Shown piece after piece: positions 41,024 to 49,779 of a stretch of 53,030 nucleotides of DNA. The position numbers and the translations under genes are program-made. The notes beneath the pieces are model-generated. The model was not told the origin of the DNA and made no database searches. It worked only from the letters and a program-made list of their open reading frames with translations. Numbering within the stretch: the stretch's first letter is position 1; each line of letters opens with the position of its first letter. This DNA is from Oscillospiraceae bacterium (GTDB lineage: Bacteria > Bacillota > Clostridia > Oscillospirales > Oscillospiraceae): positions 1 through 53,030 of the forward strand of contig SVLS01000015.1 in assembly GCA_015067835.1 (NCBI GenBank), read 5' to 3'.

Positions 41024-41881
41024 TTATTTTTTCTTTTTCAAAAAGCTGGGGATTTTTTCTAAAATTACCTCTGCCACAGCTCCCTCGCCGCAGGAGCAGA
41101 CATTCTCGAACAGGTGGGCAATGTCGGCATCGGATGGGCAATAGGCTGCATCTGCACCCTTTAGCATACTCAGATCATTTTGTGCATCGCCCACGCAGAT
41201 CAGATACTTTTTGCCCAGCTTTTTCTGCAGTGCCCGGGCGGCGTTGAATTTACCGGTGTTTTTTGCGTGGACATCCAGAATCCGGGCGGCGGACCGGAAG
41301 GTATCCACGGCATCGCCGTAGCGGCTTTGGATATATTCCGTCACCTCGTCGAAAAGAGCAGCTTCTTCCGGCGTGGTTTCGTACATGGATGCCACGGTGC
41401 TCTGTCGGAATTCACCATTGACAGCAAATTTAATAAAGGGCTCGGGAACGGTATCCGGGGTAATATAAGACCACTGGCAGTGGTTATGTTCGCAATAGCC
41501 TTCCCAGCCGGGGCTTTTCATCAGCATATGATGACCGATGGCACTCTGGACCTCTACATTCAGGGTGGGGAAACGGGTCTGAAGATCCATCAGCACTTCG
41601 CCGGCGTCTAGGGGAATCGGGACGAAACGGGTCAGCTCGCCGGCTTCTGTGTCGTAATCCGCAGAGCCGGTGTACAGTAGCAGAGGGGCATTGACGGGAA
41701 CTTTGCCGATGATATTGTTTGCAGACATGGGAATGCTGCGGCCCGTATTGACGGTAAACGTGCCGCCGTTTTTGATAAAATAGCGGATGGCCTCGAGGTT
41801 TCTCTCCGGAACCCGGGCGTCCGGGCCGGTGAGGGTGTGGTCAAAGTCCACTGTCAGTAAAACGTCAGAATAAATACCCAT
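41024..41881 (-). CDS. HAD-superfamily hydrolase (Cof-like)
   Basis: A 285-aa phosphatase. Motif I TVDFDHTLTGPD near residue 13, motif II NTGRSIPMS, the motif III lysine probably around KNTGKF, and motif IV GDAQNDLSMLKGAD. A C2-type cap lies between motifs II and III. Typical of Cof/YkrA-type sugar-phosphate or nucleotide phosphatases; substrate unknown. It ends close to the tRNA cluster; a small repeat fragment (GTAGGGACGATTC) lies upstream. Confidence 0.88.
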   Translation of the reverse strand: MGIYSDVLLTVDFDHTLTGPDARVPERNLEAIRYFIKNGGTFTVNTGRSIPMSANNIIGKVPVNAPLLLYTGSADYDTEAGELTRFVPIPLDAGEVLMDLQTRFPTLNVEVQSAIGHHMLMKSPGWEGYCEHNHCQWSYITPDTVPEPFIKFAVNGEFRQSTVASMYETTPEEAALFDEVTEYIQSRYGDAVDTFRSAARILDVHAKNTGKFNAARALQKKLGKKYLICVGDAQNDLSMLKGADAAYCPSDADIAHLFENVCSCGEGAVAEVILEKIPSFLKKKK

Positions 41882-41966
41882 AATGGCTCCTTTTTATATG
41901 ACTGATTTGTAGGGACGATTCACGAATCGCCCGCAAAGCCTTCCCTAAGGGGAGGGGGACTGTGGA

Positions 41967-42875
41967 TTAGCCGCCCATTTTCTCCAGTTTTTCCAGCACC
42001 TTTTTGAAATATTCCGGCAGCTCGGCAAAGACCATCACGGGACGCAAATCCCGGGGGTGCTGAAAGCACAAGGCTCCGGCGTGGAGGCACTGGCTGTCCT
42101 GACCCAACTCCGGCTTTTTATGGCCGTAGACCGTGTCGCCCAGAATGGGATGGCCGATGTGGGCCATGTGGACACGGATCTGATGGGTGCGGCCGGTTTC
42201 CAGACGGCAGCGGACATGGGTATAGCCCCGGTAACGGGCAACCACCTCCCAATGGGTTATGGCTTCCTTAGAATTGCGTGAAGTTACGCACATTTTCTTC
42301 CGGTCGCTGGGATGGCGGCCGATGGGGGCATTTACCGTGCCACTGTCCTCCCGGAAAGAACCGCAGACGATGGCCTCGTAGGTCCGGGCCATGGAGTGAT
42401 CCTTCAGCTGGGATGCCAGCATCCGGTGGGCGTAGTCGTTCTTGGCCACCGCCAGCAGACCGGAGGTGTCCTTGTCAATGCGGTGGACAATGCCCGGCCG
42501 GAGCTCGCCGTTAATGCCGGACAGATCCTCACCGAGAGCATGGAGCAAGCCGTTGACCAAAGTGTCGTCCTGGTGTCCGGCCGCAGGATGGACCACCAAG
42601 CCCTTGGGCTTGTTGATGACCACCACATCCTCGTCCTCGTAGACGATATCCAGAGCCATTTCCACCGGCTGAATATCCACCGGCTTTGCCTCCGGGATGG
42701 TGACGCGAATTTCGTCGTCCGCAATTAACTTGTCGTTTTTTTTGCCCGGCTTGCCGTTACGCGTTACACAGCCCTCTTCAATGAGCTTCTGGGCGGCACT
42801 GCGGGTCAGCTCCGGAACGCACCGTGCCAAAAAGGCATCCAGCCGCTCCCCGGGCAGATCGGCACGGAGGATCAT
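41967..42875 (-). CDS. RluA/RluD-family 23S rRNA pseudouridine synthase
   Basis: A 302-aa RNA-modifying enzyme. N-terminal S4 domain (about 10-60: RLDAFLARCVPELTRSAAQK), catalytic VHRIDKDTSGLL with Asp134, INKPKGLVVHPAAG, and the late RLETGRTHQIRVHMAHIGHP. Best fits RluD, modifying helix 69 of 23S rRNA, but RluA/C specificity cannot be excluded. Its start overlaps the lspA stop by 4 nt, the classic lspA-rluD operon of Firmicutes. Confidence 0.93.
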   Translation of the reverse strand: MILRADLPGERLDAFLARCVPELTRSAAQKLIEEGCVTRNGKPGKKNDKLIADDEIRVTIPEAKPVDIQPVEMALDIVYEDEDVVVINKPKGLVVHPAAGHQDDTLVNGLLHALGEDLSGINGELRPGIVHRIDKDTSGLLAVAKNDYAHRMLASQLKDHSMARTYEAIVCGSFREDSGTVNAPIGRHPSDRKKMCVTSRNSKEAITHWEVVARYRGYTHVRCRLETGRTHQIRVHMAHIGHPILGDTVYGHKKPELGQDSQCLHAGALCFQHPRDLRPVMVFAELPEYFKKVLEKLEKMGG

Positions 42876-43348
42876 TTTTTCTCTTCCTTCCAGAAAGATT
42901 TATTAAAGAAAGCCACATGAACCATCAGCAAAATGCAACCGCAGGTAATGAAAATATCCGCTACATTAAAGATGGGAAAGGTGATAAATTCTGTCTGGAA
43001 CATATCCACCACATAACCCAACGCTACCCGGTCAATCATGTTGCCCAGACCGCCGCCGTAAATGGCGGCAATGCAAAACCGCTCGAATTTGGTAAAGGGC
43101 AGGGGCTTTTTGAAATACTCGAAAATCAGCAGAACAGTCAGTGCGGCAAAAATCACCATAAACAGCCACTGCATACCCTGAAACATGGAAAAGGCCGCAC
43201 CGGTGTTCTGCACATAGGTCAGCTTTATGATACCGGGCACCAGGGGAGCCTGGCCGTACAGGGGGATGTTGGCTACAATGAGATATTTCACAAGCTGATC
43301 CACGCCCACGATGCCCAGGGCGAGCAGCGATAAAAACAAAAACTGCAT
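42872..43348 (-). CDS. lspA: Lipoprotein signal peptidase (signal peptidase II)
   Basis: A 158-aa membrane aspartyl protease that cleaves prolipoprotein signals. Four TM helices. Conserved boxes VDQLVKYLI, YVQNTGAAFSMF, GGGLGNMIDRV (catalytic Asp) and FPIFNVADIFITCG (second catalytic Asp). The start is ATG after TGGAGG; four codons further upstream would consume that site. Confidence 0.96.
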   Translation of the reverse strand: MQFLFLSLLALGIVGVDQLVKYLIVANIPLYGQAPLVPGIIKLTYVQNTGAAFSMFQGMQWLFMVIFAALTVLLIFEYFKKPLPFTKFERFCIAAIYGGGLGNMIDRVALGYVVDMFQTEFITFPIFNVADIFITCGCILLMVHVAFFNKSFWKEEKK

Positions 43349-43383
43349 AAAAACCTCCAAATCGGCTGGTTACATGATGGTTT

Positions 43384-43412
43384 ATGATACCATGAAGTGG
43401 CGGGAAAGTCAA
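43384..43412 (-). promoter_or_regulatory. lspA-rluD promoter
   Basis: On the minus strand TTGACT and TATCAT with 17-bp spacing, about 35 bp before lspA. Confidence 0.7.
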
Positions 43413-43496
43413 ATTCCAGTTGCGGTATTTGTCTTGCAATTTTGCCGCCGCCATGGTAAAATAATGCCACTATGCACGAAAGAAGGAGGTGCCGCC

Positions 43497-45179
43497 ATGC
43501 GAAAGCTGCTCATTATTTTGCTTTGTCTGTTATTTCTGACCGTGACGGCATCTGCCGCCGGTACGGTGAGCCAGCTGGAAAGCGATACCCGAATCGATAC
43601 CGACGGAACCTGCGAAGTCACCGTTACCATGCAGCTGCGGATCGACAGCGGAGAATCGGCCCCTACATTCCCCGTTCCTGAGGAAGCAAAGGATGTAACC
43701 CTGAACGGTCGCAGCGTCCGTGCCAAAAGTCAGGGTGGCTATCGGCAGGTGGCACTGTCGGAGGCTGTTTCCGGTGCGGGTATTCATACGGTAACGATCC
43801 GCTATTCTCTGCCGGATTCCATTACACTGGACAAAAAAGGAAATCCCTTTTTGAATTTGCAGCTGCTGTGCGGCTTTGCCTATCCAATTGATCAGATGGC
43901 CTTCGTGATCACCCTGCCCGGTGAACCGGAGCATAACCCTGTGTTTTTCAGCACCTATTATCAGGAAACGGCAGATTCGCTGTTTTCTCTGACCGTCGTG
44001 GGCAATGAGATCCGCGGTGTGAGCAATCAGCAGCTGAAGGATCGGGAGAGCCTTTCCATGACCTTGGAGGTTTCTGAGGAGCTGTTCCCCCAATCCGTTG
44101 CCAAACAGTGGAAAATGGGCACGGACGATATCATTATGATCGGTGTAGCGGTGCTGGCGGTGGCCTATTGGCTGCTGTCCATGCGTAGCCTGCCCCCGCG
44201 ATACAGTCGTCGAACCACGCCGCCGGAGGGCCTGACCGCCGGTGAGCTGGGCTGCTGCATCACCGCTCAGGGTGTGGATTTTACCATGATGGTGGTGTCA
44301 TGGGCACAAATGGGCTACCTGCGGATCCACATGGAGGAAAACGGCCGGGTGCTGCTGCACAAGCGTATGGACATGGGCAACGAACGCAGCGACTTTGAGA
44401 TGCGATATTTTAAGACCCTGTTCGGCAAACGGGACACGGTGGATGCCACGGGACTGAACTATGCCCGACTTTGCCGGAAGGCCGGAAAGGCCAGACCCGG
44501 TATTCGGGATTATTACCAGCGGCGATCCGGCAATCCCTATATTTTCCGTGGGCTGTGTGCCGTGATCGGTCTGCTGGGCGGTGTGTCCCTGGGCGTTTCC
44601 TTTGCCAATGATACGGTTTGGCAGGTGCTGCTGGCGATTCTGCTGGGCGGTATTTGTTTGGTGTTCTCCTGGGTGATCCAATCCGGTGCGGGGGAGATCC
44701 ATCTTCGCAGAAAATGGAATTTGTGGATGGGTCTGGGAGCCAGCCTGGTGTGGATCTTGCTGGGTATCTGGTCCCGGGAGTGGAATGTAGCTGTTTTTTC
44801 TGTTTTGGGCCAATGGATTGCCGGTTTGGCAGCGGCCTACGGTGGCCGCAGAAGCGAGCCGGGGCGGCAGTATCTGTCTCAGATTTTGGGCCTGCGGCGA
44901 TTCATGATGAAGGTGTCCGCCACGGAGCTGCAGCGAATTTTGCAGACCAATCCGGAATATTACTATGCCACGGCACCCTATGCTATGGCTCTGGGTGTGG
45001 GTAAGAGCTTTGCCCGGCAGTTTGGTAAATTACAGCTGCCGGAATGTACCTACCTGACCACCGATACAGAGGAACTACTGACGCCGAAGGAGTGGAACTT
45101 GCTGTTGAGCGAGGCGGTAAAGGCTATGGAAAAACGGCAAAAACCCGCCATTTTGGAAAAAATATTTGGCAAAAAATAA
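43497..45179 (+). CDS. DUF2207-type membrane protein
   Basis: A 560-aa protein. Signal peptide about 1-20 (KLLIILLCLLFLTVTASAAG), an extracytoplasmic beta domain (about 22-200), a TM at about 212-230, and a cytosolic part (PPEGLTAGELGCCITAQGVD is the DUF2207-like winged segment). Two or three hydrophobic segments follow at about 350-450. The C-terminal end has TNPEYYYATAPYAMALGVGK, typical of the family's last domain. Function of DUF2207 is unknown. Start is ATG after AAGGAGGTG. Confidence 0.85.
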   Translation: MRKLLIILLCLLFLTVTASAAGTVSQLESDTRIDTDGTCEVTVTMQLRIDSGESAPTFPVPEEAKDVTLNGRSVRAKSQGGYRQVALSEAVSGAGIHTVTIRYSLPDSITLDKKGNPFLNLQLLCGFAYPIDQMAFVITLPGEPEHNPVFFSTYYQETADSLFSLTVVGNEIRGVSNQQLKDRESLSMTLEVSEELFPQSVAKQWKMGTDDIIMIGVAVLAVAYWLLSMRSLPPRYSRRTTPPEGLTAGELGCCITAQGVDFTMMVVSWAQMGYLRIHMEENGRVLLHKRMDMGNERSDFEMRYFKTLFGKRDTVDATGLNYARLCRKAGKARPGIRDYYQRRSGNPYIFRGLCAVIGLLGGVSLGVSFANDTVWQVLLAILLGGICLVFSWVIQSGAGEIHLRRKWNLWMGLGASLVWILLGIWSREWNVAVFSVLGQWIAGLAAAYGGRRSEPGRQYLSQILGLRRFMMKVSATELQRILQTNPEYYYATAPYAMALGVGKSFARQFGKLQLPECTYLTTDTEELLTPKEWNLLLSEAVKAMEKRQKPAILEKIFGKK

Positions 45180-45197
45180 AGCAAAAATCGCAAAATC

Positions 45198-45238
45198 AAG
45201 CAACTGGTAAGGAAAAACAGCCTGCCGGTTGCTTTTTT
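45198..45238 (+). terminator. Terminator of the DUF2207 gene
   Basis: AAGCAAC-TGG pairs with CCGGTTGCTT around a 20-nt loop, followed by TTTT. Confidence 0.6.
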
Positions 45239-45271
45239 GTATGGGTTTGCAGTATTTATGTGCCTTTGTTA

Positions 45272-45300
45272 TTGGCACAAATGGCGAATATTGATAAAAT
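45272..45300 (+). promoter_or_regulatory. Candidate promoter of the TIR operon
   Basis: TTGGCA and TAAAAT with 17-bp spacing, 78 bp before the first gene. No operator-like palindrome is visible. Confidence 0.55.
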
Positions 45301-45377
45301 ATGAATAAGTATTTCTGAAAGTATATCATTTTGTCAGGTTATAGGGAATATTAACTGGTTTTGGAGGTAAGAGAAAG

Positions 45378-46526
45378 ATGCAGATGGACGAAGCTACTGT
45401 ATTCAGCGGCCCGTTTCTGTTTGTCAGCTACAGCCACCGGGATGCACAGATGGTTCGGGAAGATGTGAGCCAGCTGATGGATATGGGCGTGCGGGTTTGG
45501 ATTGACCACAGAAATGAGAAAGAAGAAAATATGTCCTTCGGAGACGACTGGACAAAAAAGGCGAGTGCTGCCATTGCACATCCCAACTGCCGGGGAGCGA
45601 TCTTTTACATTTCTGCTTATGCATTGGCCAGCCGTGCCATCCAAAGAGAGCAAAATCTTATCCGCCAAAGATCACAGCAAGGAAATTTCTCTTATTACGC
45701 CGTCAATACCGTTGCCGGCTGCAAAATGGCAAAGCATTTTTCCCAAGCAACCAGCATGTGCTGTGAGGAAGGCTCCCCATGGTATAACGAGGATTACGAT
45801 ACCGGCGATGACGATATCCGCACCATGCAGCGCAGTATGTTTAATAACAACATTCTGTACATCGAAAGAGAAAGCAGTGCCCAGTGCGTGCAGGCGATTT
45901 TTGATAAAATCGCCATGCCTTTGGGTGCGGTGGATAACGAAGGAGCTTTGATCTCCTCTTTGGCTCAGAGTAAGCTGGCATCCCGGGATACCGGTGAAAT
46001 CGTGTTTGGTATTTACAAGGGACAGCGAAGCGAGCCGGTGGCCCGCAGCACGGAAAATGCCCGCTTTACAGTCGGAAGGCAGGATTACATCCATCACAAT
46101 AATGAATTTTTCGTTGGCCGTCCGCTGAAGTGGAAGCTGCTGTATGTTCACGATGGCGTTGCAGTTTTGCTGTGTTCGGAAGTTGTGGAAAAGTGCAGTG
46201 CGGTCAACGCACCGGCTTTGTTGCAGGCTTTCCGGCAATTGGCCTTCAACGAGGCGGAAAACGCACTGGTGCAGTCCATTCGCCTGCTGACGCAGAAAGA
46301 TATCGACAAAATTGCTCCCGGTGAGCAGAAGCAGATCTTAAAGCTGGACGAAACCCAGGCAGACATCTACTGGTGGATCGACGAGAAGGGTATCCTGGAC
46401 GAATGGAAGCTGGCATATAAGAACAATCAGCTTTCATCCAACGGCTTTCTTGTTACCCGGATCAAGGGCCTTCGACCTGTGATCGAAATCAAAGCAACGC
46501 AGCTGCAAGAAATCAAGGGGGAATAA
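45378..46526 (+). CDS. TIR-domain protein with C-terminal DUF6273 domain
   Basis: A 382-aa protein. TIR domain about 12-150: FLFVSYSHRDAQMVREDVSQ, MGVRVWIDHRNE, GAIFYISAYALASRAIQREQ; Glu91 is in the place of the catalytic glutamate of NAD-cleaving TIRs. The second half (about 230-380) follows the DUF6273 pattern: LKWKLLYVHDGVAVLLCSEV, FRQLAFNEAENALV, LLTQKDIDKI, YWWIDEKG and LRPVIEI. No TM. GGAGG 10 nt before ATG. First gene of a five-gene operon; probably the effector or signal-producing component. NAD cleavage is inferred, not shown. Confidence 0.85.
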   Translation: MQMDEATVFSGPFLFVSYSHRDAQMVREDVSQLMDMGVRVWIDHRNEKEENMSFGDDWTKKASAAIAHPNCRGAIFYISAYALASRAIQREQNLIRQRSQQGNFSYYAVNTVAGCKMAKHFSQATSMCCEEGSPWYNEDYDTGDDDIRTMQRSMFNNNILYIERESSAQCVQAIFDKIAMPLGAVDNEGALISSLAQSKLASRDTGEIVFGIYKGQRSEPVARSTENARFTVGRQDYIHHNNEFFVGRPLKWKLLYVHDGVAVLLCSEVVEKCSAVNAPALLQAFRQLAFNEAENALVQSIRLLTQKDIDKIAPGEQKQILKLDETQADIYWWIDEKGILDEWKLAYKNNQLSSNGFLVTRIKGLRPVIEIKATQLQEIKGE

Positions 46527-46529
46527 ACT

Positions 46530-48857
46530 ATGGCAAGAGCATTGGTTACCGAAGAACAAAGAAACAGTATTGAGCTGCAGGACTTGAGTCCTGTGCTGCG
46601 TGAGGTTGCGACAGGCAAGCAGAACTGGATCTACACATACTGCGACCGTGCCCCGATTGGCGAGGTGATGTACCAAGACTTTATTCACTACAATCAGGTC
46701 GCCATGGGACAGCAGGATACCTTTATGTTCTCCGCTGAGTTGCGCAAAGAGGGCATCTTGTCCCTGACCCAAGCCTTCCAGGTTGTTGCTATGACCCTGG
46801 AGAATTTTAAGCTGGAACAATCCGAGCAGTATGGTGAAGAGGCTAAGAGCCGCGTCATCCGTATGCTGGATAAGATTATGAATATGGTTGAGCCCCGGGA
46901 AGGTGTTTATGAATTTGATGCTTCCCCTTATCTGGAGGGAACCGAGCACTTCAAAAATGCCAATTCGGAATATGCCTATATTGACTCCATGACCTGGGTG
47001 GTATCTTCTCTGCTCAGTGCGTTCCGTCTGCACATCAATGATATCTGCCCTCTGGATCAGGAGCGTATGGACAGAGCTGTCCGTATTTATCAGTACTGCA
47101 TCAATTTCCTGATCAAGAGCTTTATCGACGGCGGTGAAAACATAAGCAAATTCACCTCCGGCTGGAACTACACGAAAAAATGCAGCGTCCCCTCCGGCTA
47201 TTTTACATTTGCGGTCAGCGAAGTGATGATCGACATTCTGAGCACCTTTAACAATGTGATCCGTAGTGCGGATATTGACTTGGTGCAGCAGGAAATCGAT
47301 GATCGCCTGAAGGCGGTGGCCTCTGCTGATGAGATTGCAGCCAAGAAGCAGCAGGTGGCAATGAACTATGCCCAGGAGGATCAGCATATTCATTCTGATA
47401 CACCGGTCTATGTGCGTGAAAAGCAACTGTTCGCTTTGCTGAATGAAAACAAAGCCGTTTACGACCGGCAATCTTTGTACAGACAGCTGGAAGCAGCGGT
47501 CAAGAAGGCCGCAAACAACCTCTGGGCATTGACAAAGAATCACTTGAGTGACAGCTTCTTTGCCAGCGATATGAAAACCCGTGTTCCGGAAGACGTCATC
47601 GAGCAAAGTGTGCAGAGTGATGCATTGTTTAATACCATTTTCGTCATCAATACCCTGGTTAATGCCGGTCTTGACGAAGATATGGAAGACGAGATCAACT
47701 ACTACACACTCAACGGCAGCCAGGAATATGAAGATGCTCTGGCAGAGTACGACAACATCCGTGATACTCTGCGTATCTCCTACGATAATGTCTACCAGTT
47801 CTATCTGAAGCTGGAGAAAAAGAAGAAGAGCTATAAGGTCAATGAATACAACCTGTCCTTCGATGAGGAGTTTAAGGGCTTGGAAGATCAGGTCAAGGAT
47901 CTGAGAAAGGCCCGTATTCGCGTATTCTCCTTAATGCCTTTGCTGGTGAAGACCAAGACGACTCTGGGCGAGTTCGTTATCCGTTATCCCCAGTACGACA
48001 TGCAGCTGTATCTGGAGAATATTCTGAACTTCCGCTGTGTCCGTACCAAATACGGCATGGCAGATGACTACTATTGGACCTGGGAGCGCGATGGCTATTC
48101 CAGCTCCAGTAACTATTACTTCGTCAGTGCTTTGAATGACTTCTATAGCTATTACGAAGAGTATGAGCAGGCTGTTTCCCAAAACGCAGTGGAAAACAAA
48201 GATGCCAGAGAAAACGTACAGCGGGCGTATTTGGAAGAGCTGGAACAGAGCGACGGCATCATCGGCAAATTGCGTGCTGAACAGCAGAAAAAGGAACATG
48301 AGATTCAGGACTTGCAGGAGCAGCTGAAGACGCTGGAAGCGCAACATGCCGTGCTTCGTGAGGCCTATGATAATGACCCCCTGCGAAAAGCAATGACCGA
48401 TATGATCTGTGCTGTTGTCCGGGAACAGATTCTGAGTGTGAGCTCCATCGGCGGCCTGCTGACGGGCCTTTCCGAACAGCTGACAGCCTCCGCCAAGGAA
48501 AAAGTGGCCCGCAAGGCAGAAGACATGAGCAATGCCGGTTGGTATAAGGCTTCCGTGGAAGCTGCGGATCCGGATGTACAGGCCTTTGAGGAAGGCCTGC
48601 GGAAGTTTGGTGTCGCTCTGCTCAGCGAACGCTTGATGGAAATGCTGCTGGCAGACCGCAGGAATCAGGAAAGTGCGGAAGCGGCTTATACCGAGACTGC
48701 GGAAAGTGCAACCCGGGATATCGATCAGGCCATCCGTCTGTTTGTATCTCCGTACACGAAGGGCGTGCCCAGTGACTATGTCCGCACCGAGGGCTATAAG
48801 GGTCTGCCTGCGATTATCCAAAACGAGAATATGAAAAACAAGAAACAAAACAACTAA
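46530..48857 (+). CDS. Large helical/coiled-coil protein of unknown family
   Basis: A 775-aa cytosolic protein starting 3 bp after the TIR gene. Residues about 1-250 are helical with aromatic/Gly turns (YIDSMTWVVSSLLSAFRLHI, SGWNYTKKCSVPSGYFTFAV), reminiscent of alpha/alpha-toroid repeats. A second helical section runs about 270-540. A coiled coil lies at about 555-610 (RAEQQKKEHEIQDLQEQLKT). The C-terminal helical part carries a GGLLTGLSEQL segment. No nuclease, NTPase or membrane motif is seen. Likely the scaffold or sensor of the operon; function unknown. Confidence 0.8.
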   Translation: MARALVTEEQRNSIELQDLSPVLREVATGKQNWIYTYCDRAPIGEVMYQDFIHYNQVAMGQQDTFMFSAELRKEGILSLTQAFQVVAMTLENFKLEQSEQYGEEAKSRVIRMLDKIMNMVEPREGVYEFDASPYLEGTEHFKNANSEYAYIDSMTWVVSSLLSAFRLHINDICPLDQERMDRAVRIYQYCINFLIKSFIDGGENISKFTSGWNYTKKCSVPSGYFTFAVSEVMIDILSTFNNVIRSADIDLVQQEIDDRLKAVASADEIAAKKQQVAMNYAQEDQHIHSDTPVYVREKQLFALLNENKAVYDRQSLYRQLEAAVKKAANNLWALTKNHLSDSFFASDMKTRVPEDVIEQSVQSDALFNTIFVINTLVNAGLDEDMEDEINYYTLNGSQEYEDALAEYDNIRDTLRISYDNVYQFYLKLEKKKKSYKVNEYNLSFDEEFKGLEDQVKDLRKARIRVFSLMPLLVKTKTTLGEFVIRYPQYDMQLYLENILNFRCVRTKYGMADDYYWTWERDGYSSSSNYYFVSALNDFYSYYEEYEQAVSQNAVENKDARENVQRAYLEELEQSDGIIGKLRAEQQKKEHEIQDLQEQLKTLEAQHAVLREAYDNDPLRKAMTDMICAVVREQILSVSSIGGLLTGLSEQLTASAKEKVARKAEDMSNAGWYKASVEAADPDVQAFEEGLRKFGVALLSERLMEMLLADRRNQESAEAAYTETAESATRDIDQAIRLFVSPYTKGVPSDYVRTEGYKGLPAIIQNENMKNKKQNN

Positions 48858-48882
48858 ACTTGACGAGGATAGGTAAAATACG

Positions 48883-49779
48883 ATGAAAATAATGTCTTTC
48901 TTCTCATATAAGGGCGGTGCCGGCCGAAGCACGCTGGCTTTGAATGTGATCCCCTTCCTGGCAAATGCTTTGGGTGCTGATCAGGATCATCCCCTGATCG
49001 TGGTGGATATGGATATCGACAGCTGCGGTCTGACATTCCTGTATAACCTGCATCATAATCTGGATGAAAACTTTAACGTTCAGGCGATGTTTGGCGAACA
49101 CGGTCACATTCCCGTGTCTAATCAGTCGGCAACCAACCACAATCTGTTCCGTAACCTGATGCCCATTGGCGGCGTTTATAACAAGGGTGATCGGGACATT
49201 CTGTGCCTGCCCGCATATCCGGGGAACTCCCTCAACGGCAGCAGCAACTATGACAGCCCCATGGAGCTGTGCCAGAAGTTTGTGGAAGAATGTGAAAAGG
49301 TAGGCTGCTGCGGCATCGTATTCGACTCTGCTGTCGGCGACCAGCTGACTGCCCGCTGGTCCAACGACCTTGCAGACTGCATTATTTGCTGTATGCGTCC
49401 GACCAAGCAGTTCCGGGATGGTACGAACCGTTACTTTGACGAGACCTTTGACGAAACCATGTTCGGAAAGAACGTAATCGTGGTTCCCAATGTTGTCCCC
49501 ACAGATGCACTGACGCTGCCGGCGGACGGTGAGCTCAGACAGTATCCCGATTACGCAAAGGAGGAAATCCTTCGGTCCTTCCAGGATAATATTGATGCTG
49601 GCAACAACACTTACATAATGGACATGGTAGACGGTGAGATTTTCGGCGTGCCGAAGATTGATCGGTTTATGTGGCAGGAAGGTATTTTGGACAACCTGGC
49701 CAAAGACGAGCTGACTGACTGCGAAAAGCTGGCCCTGCGGCAGTATGAGAAGATCGCCAAATTGGTCGCAGATCTGTAA
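48883..49779 (+). CDS. ParA/MinD-like ATPase with KGGAGR variant P-loop
   Basis: A 298-aa P-loop protein. The Walker A region is SYKGGAGRSTLALNV near residue 8: the ParA signature Lys is kept but the canonical P-loop Lys is Arg, the 'KGGVGR' variant class. VVDMDIDSCGLTFL and GIVFDSAVGDQLTARWSN are the following switch and Walker B regions; CCMRPTKQFRDGTNRYFDE is a specificity region. KGGVGR-type ATPases occur beside TIR, caspase and NACHT-type conflict genes. Its stop overlaps the next start by 1 nt. Confidence 0.85.
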   Translation: MKIMSFFSYKGGAGRSTLALNVIPFLANALGADQDHPLIVVDMDIDSCGLTFLYNLHHNLDENFNVQAMFGEHGHIPVSNQSATNHNLFRNLMPIGGVYNKGDRDILCLPAYPGNSLNGSSNYDSPMELCQKFVEECEKVGCCGIVFDSAVGDQLTARWSNDLADCIICCMRPTKQFRDGTNRYFDETFDETMFGKNVIVVPNVVPTDALTLPADGELRQYPDYAKEEILRSFQDNIDAGNNTYIMDMVDGEIFGVPKIDRFMWQEGILDNLAKDELTDCEKLALRQYEKIAKLVADL

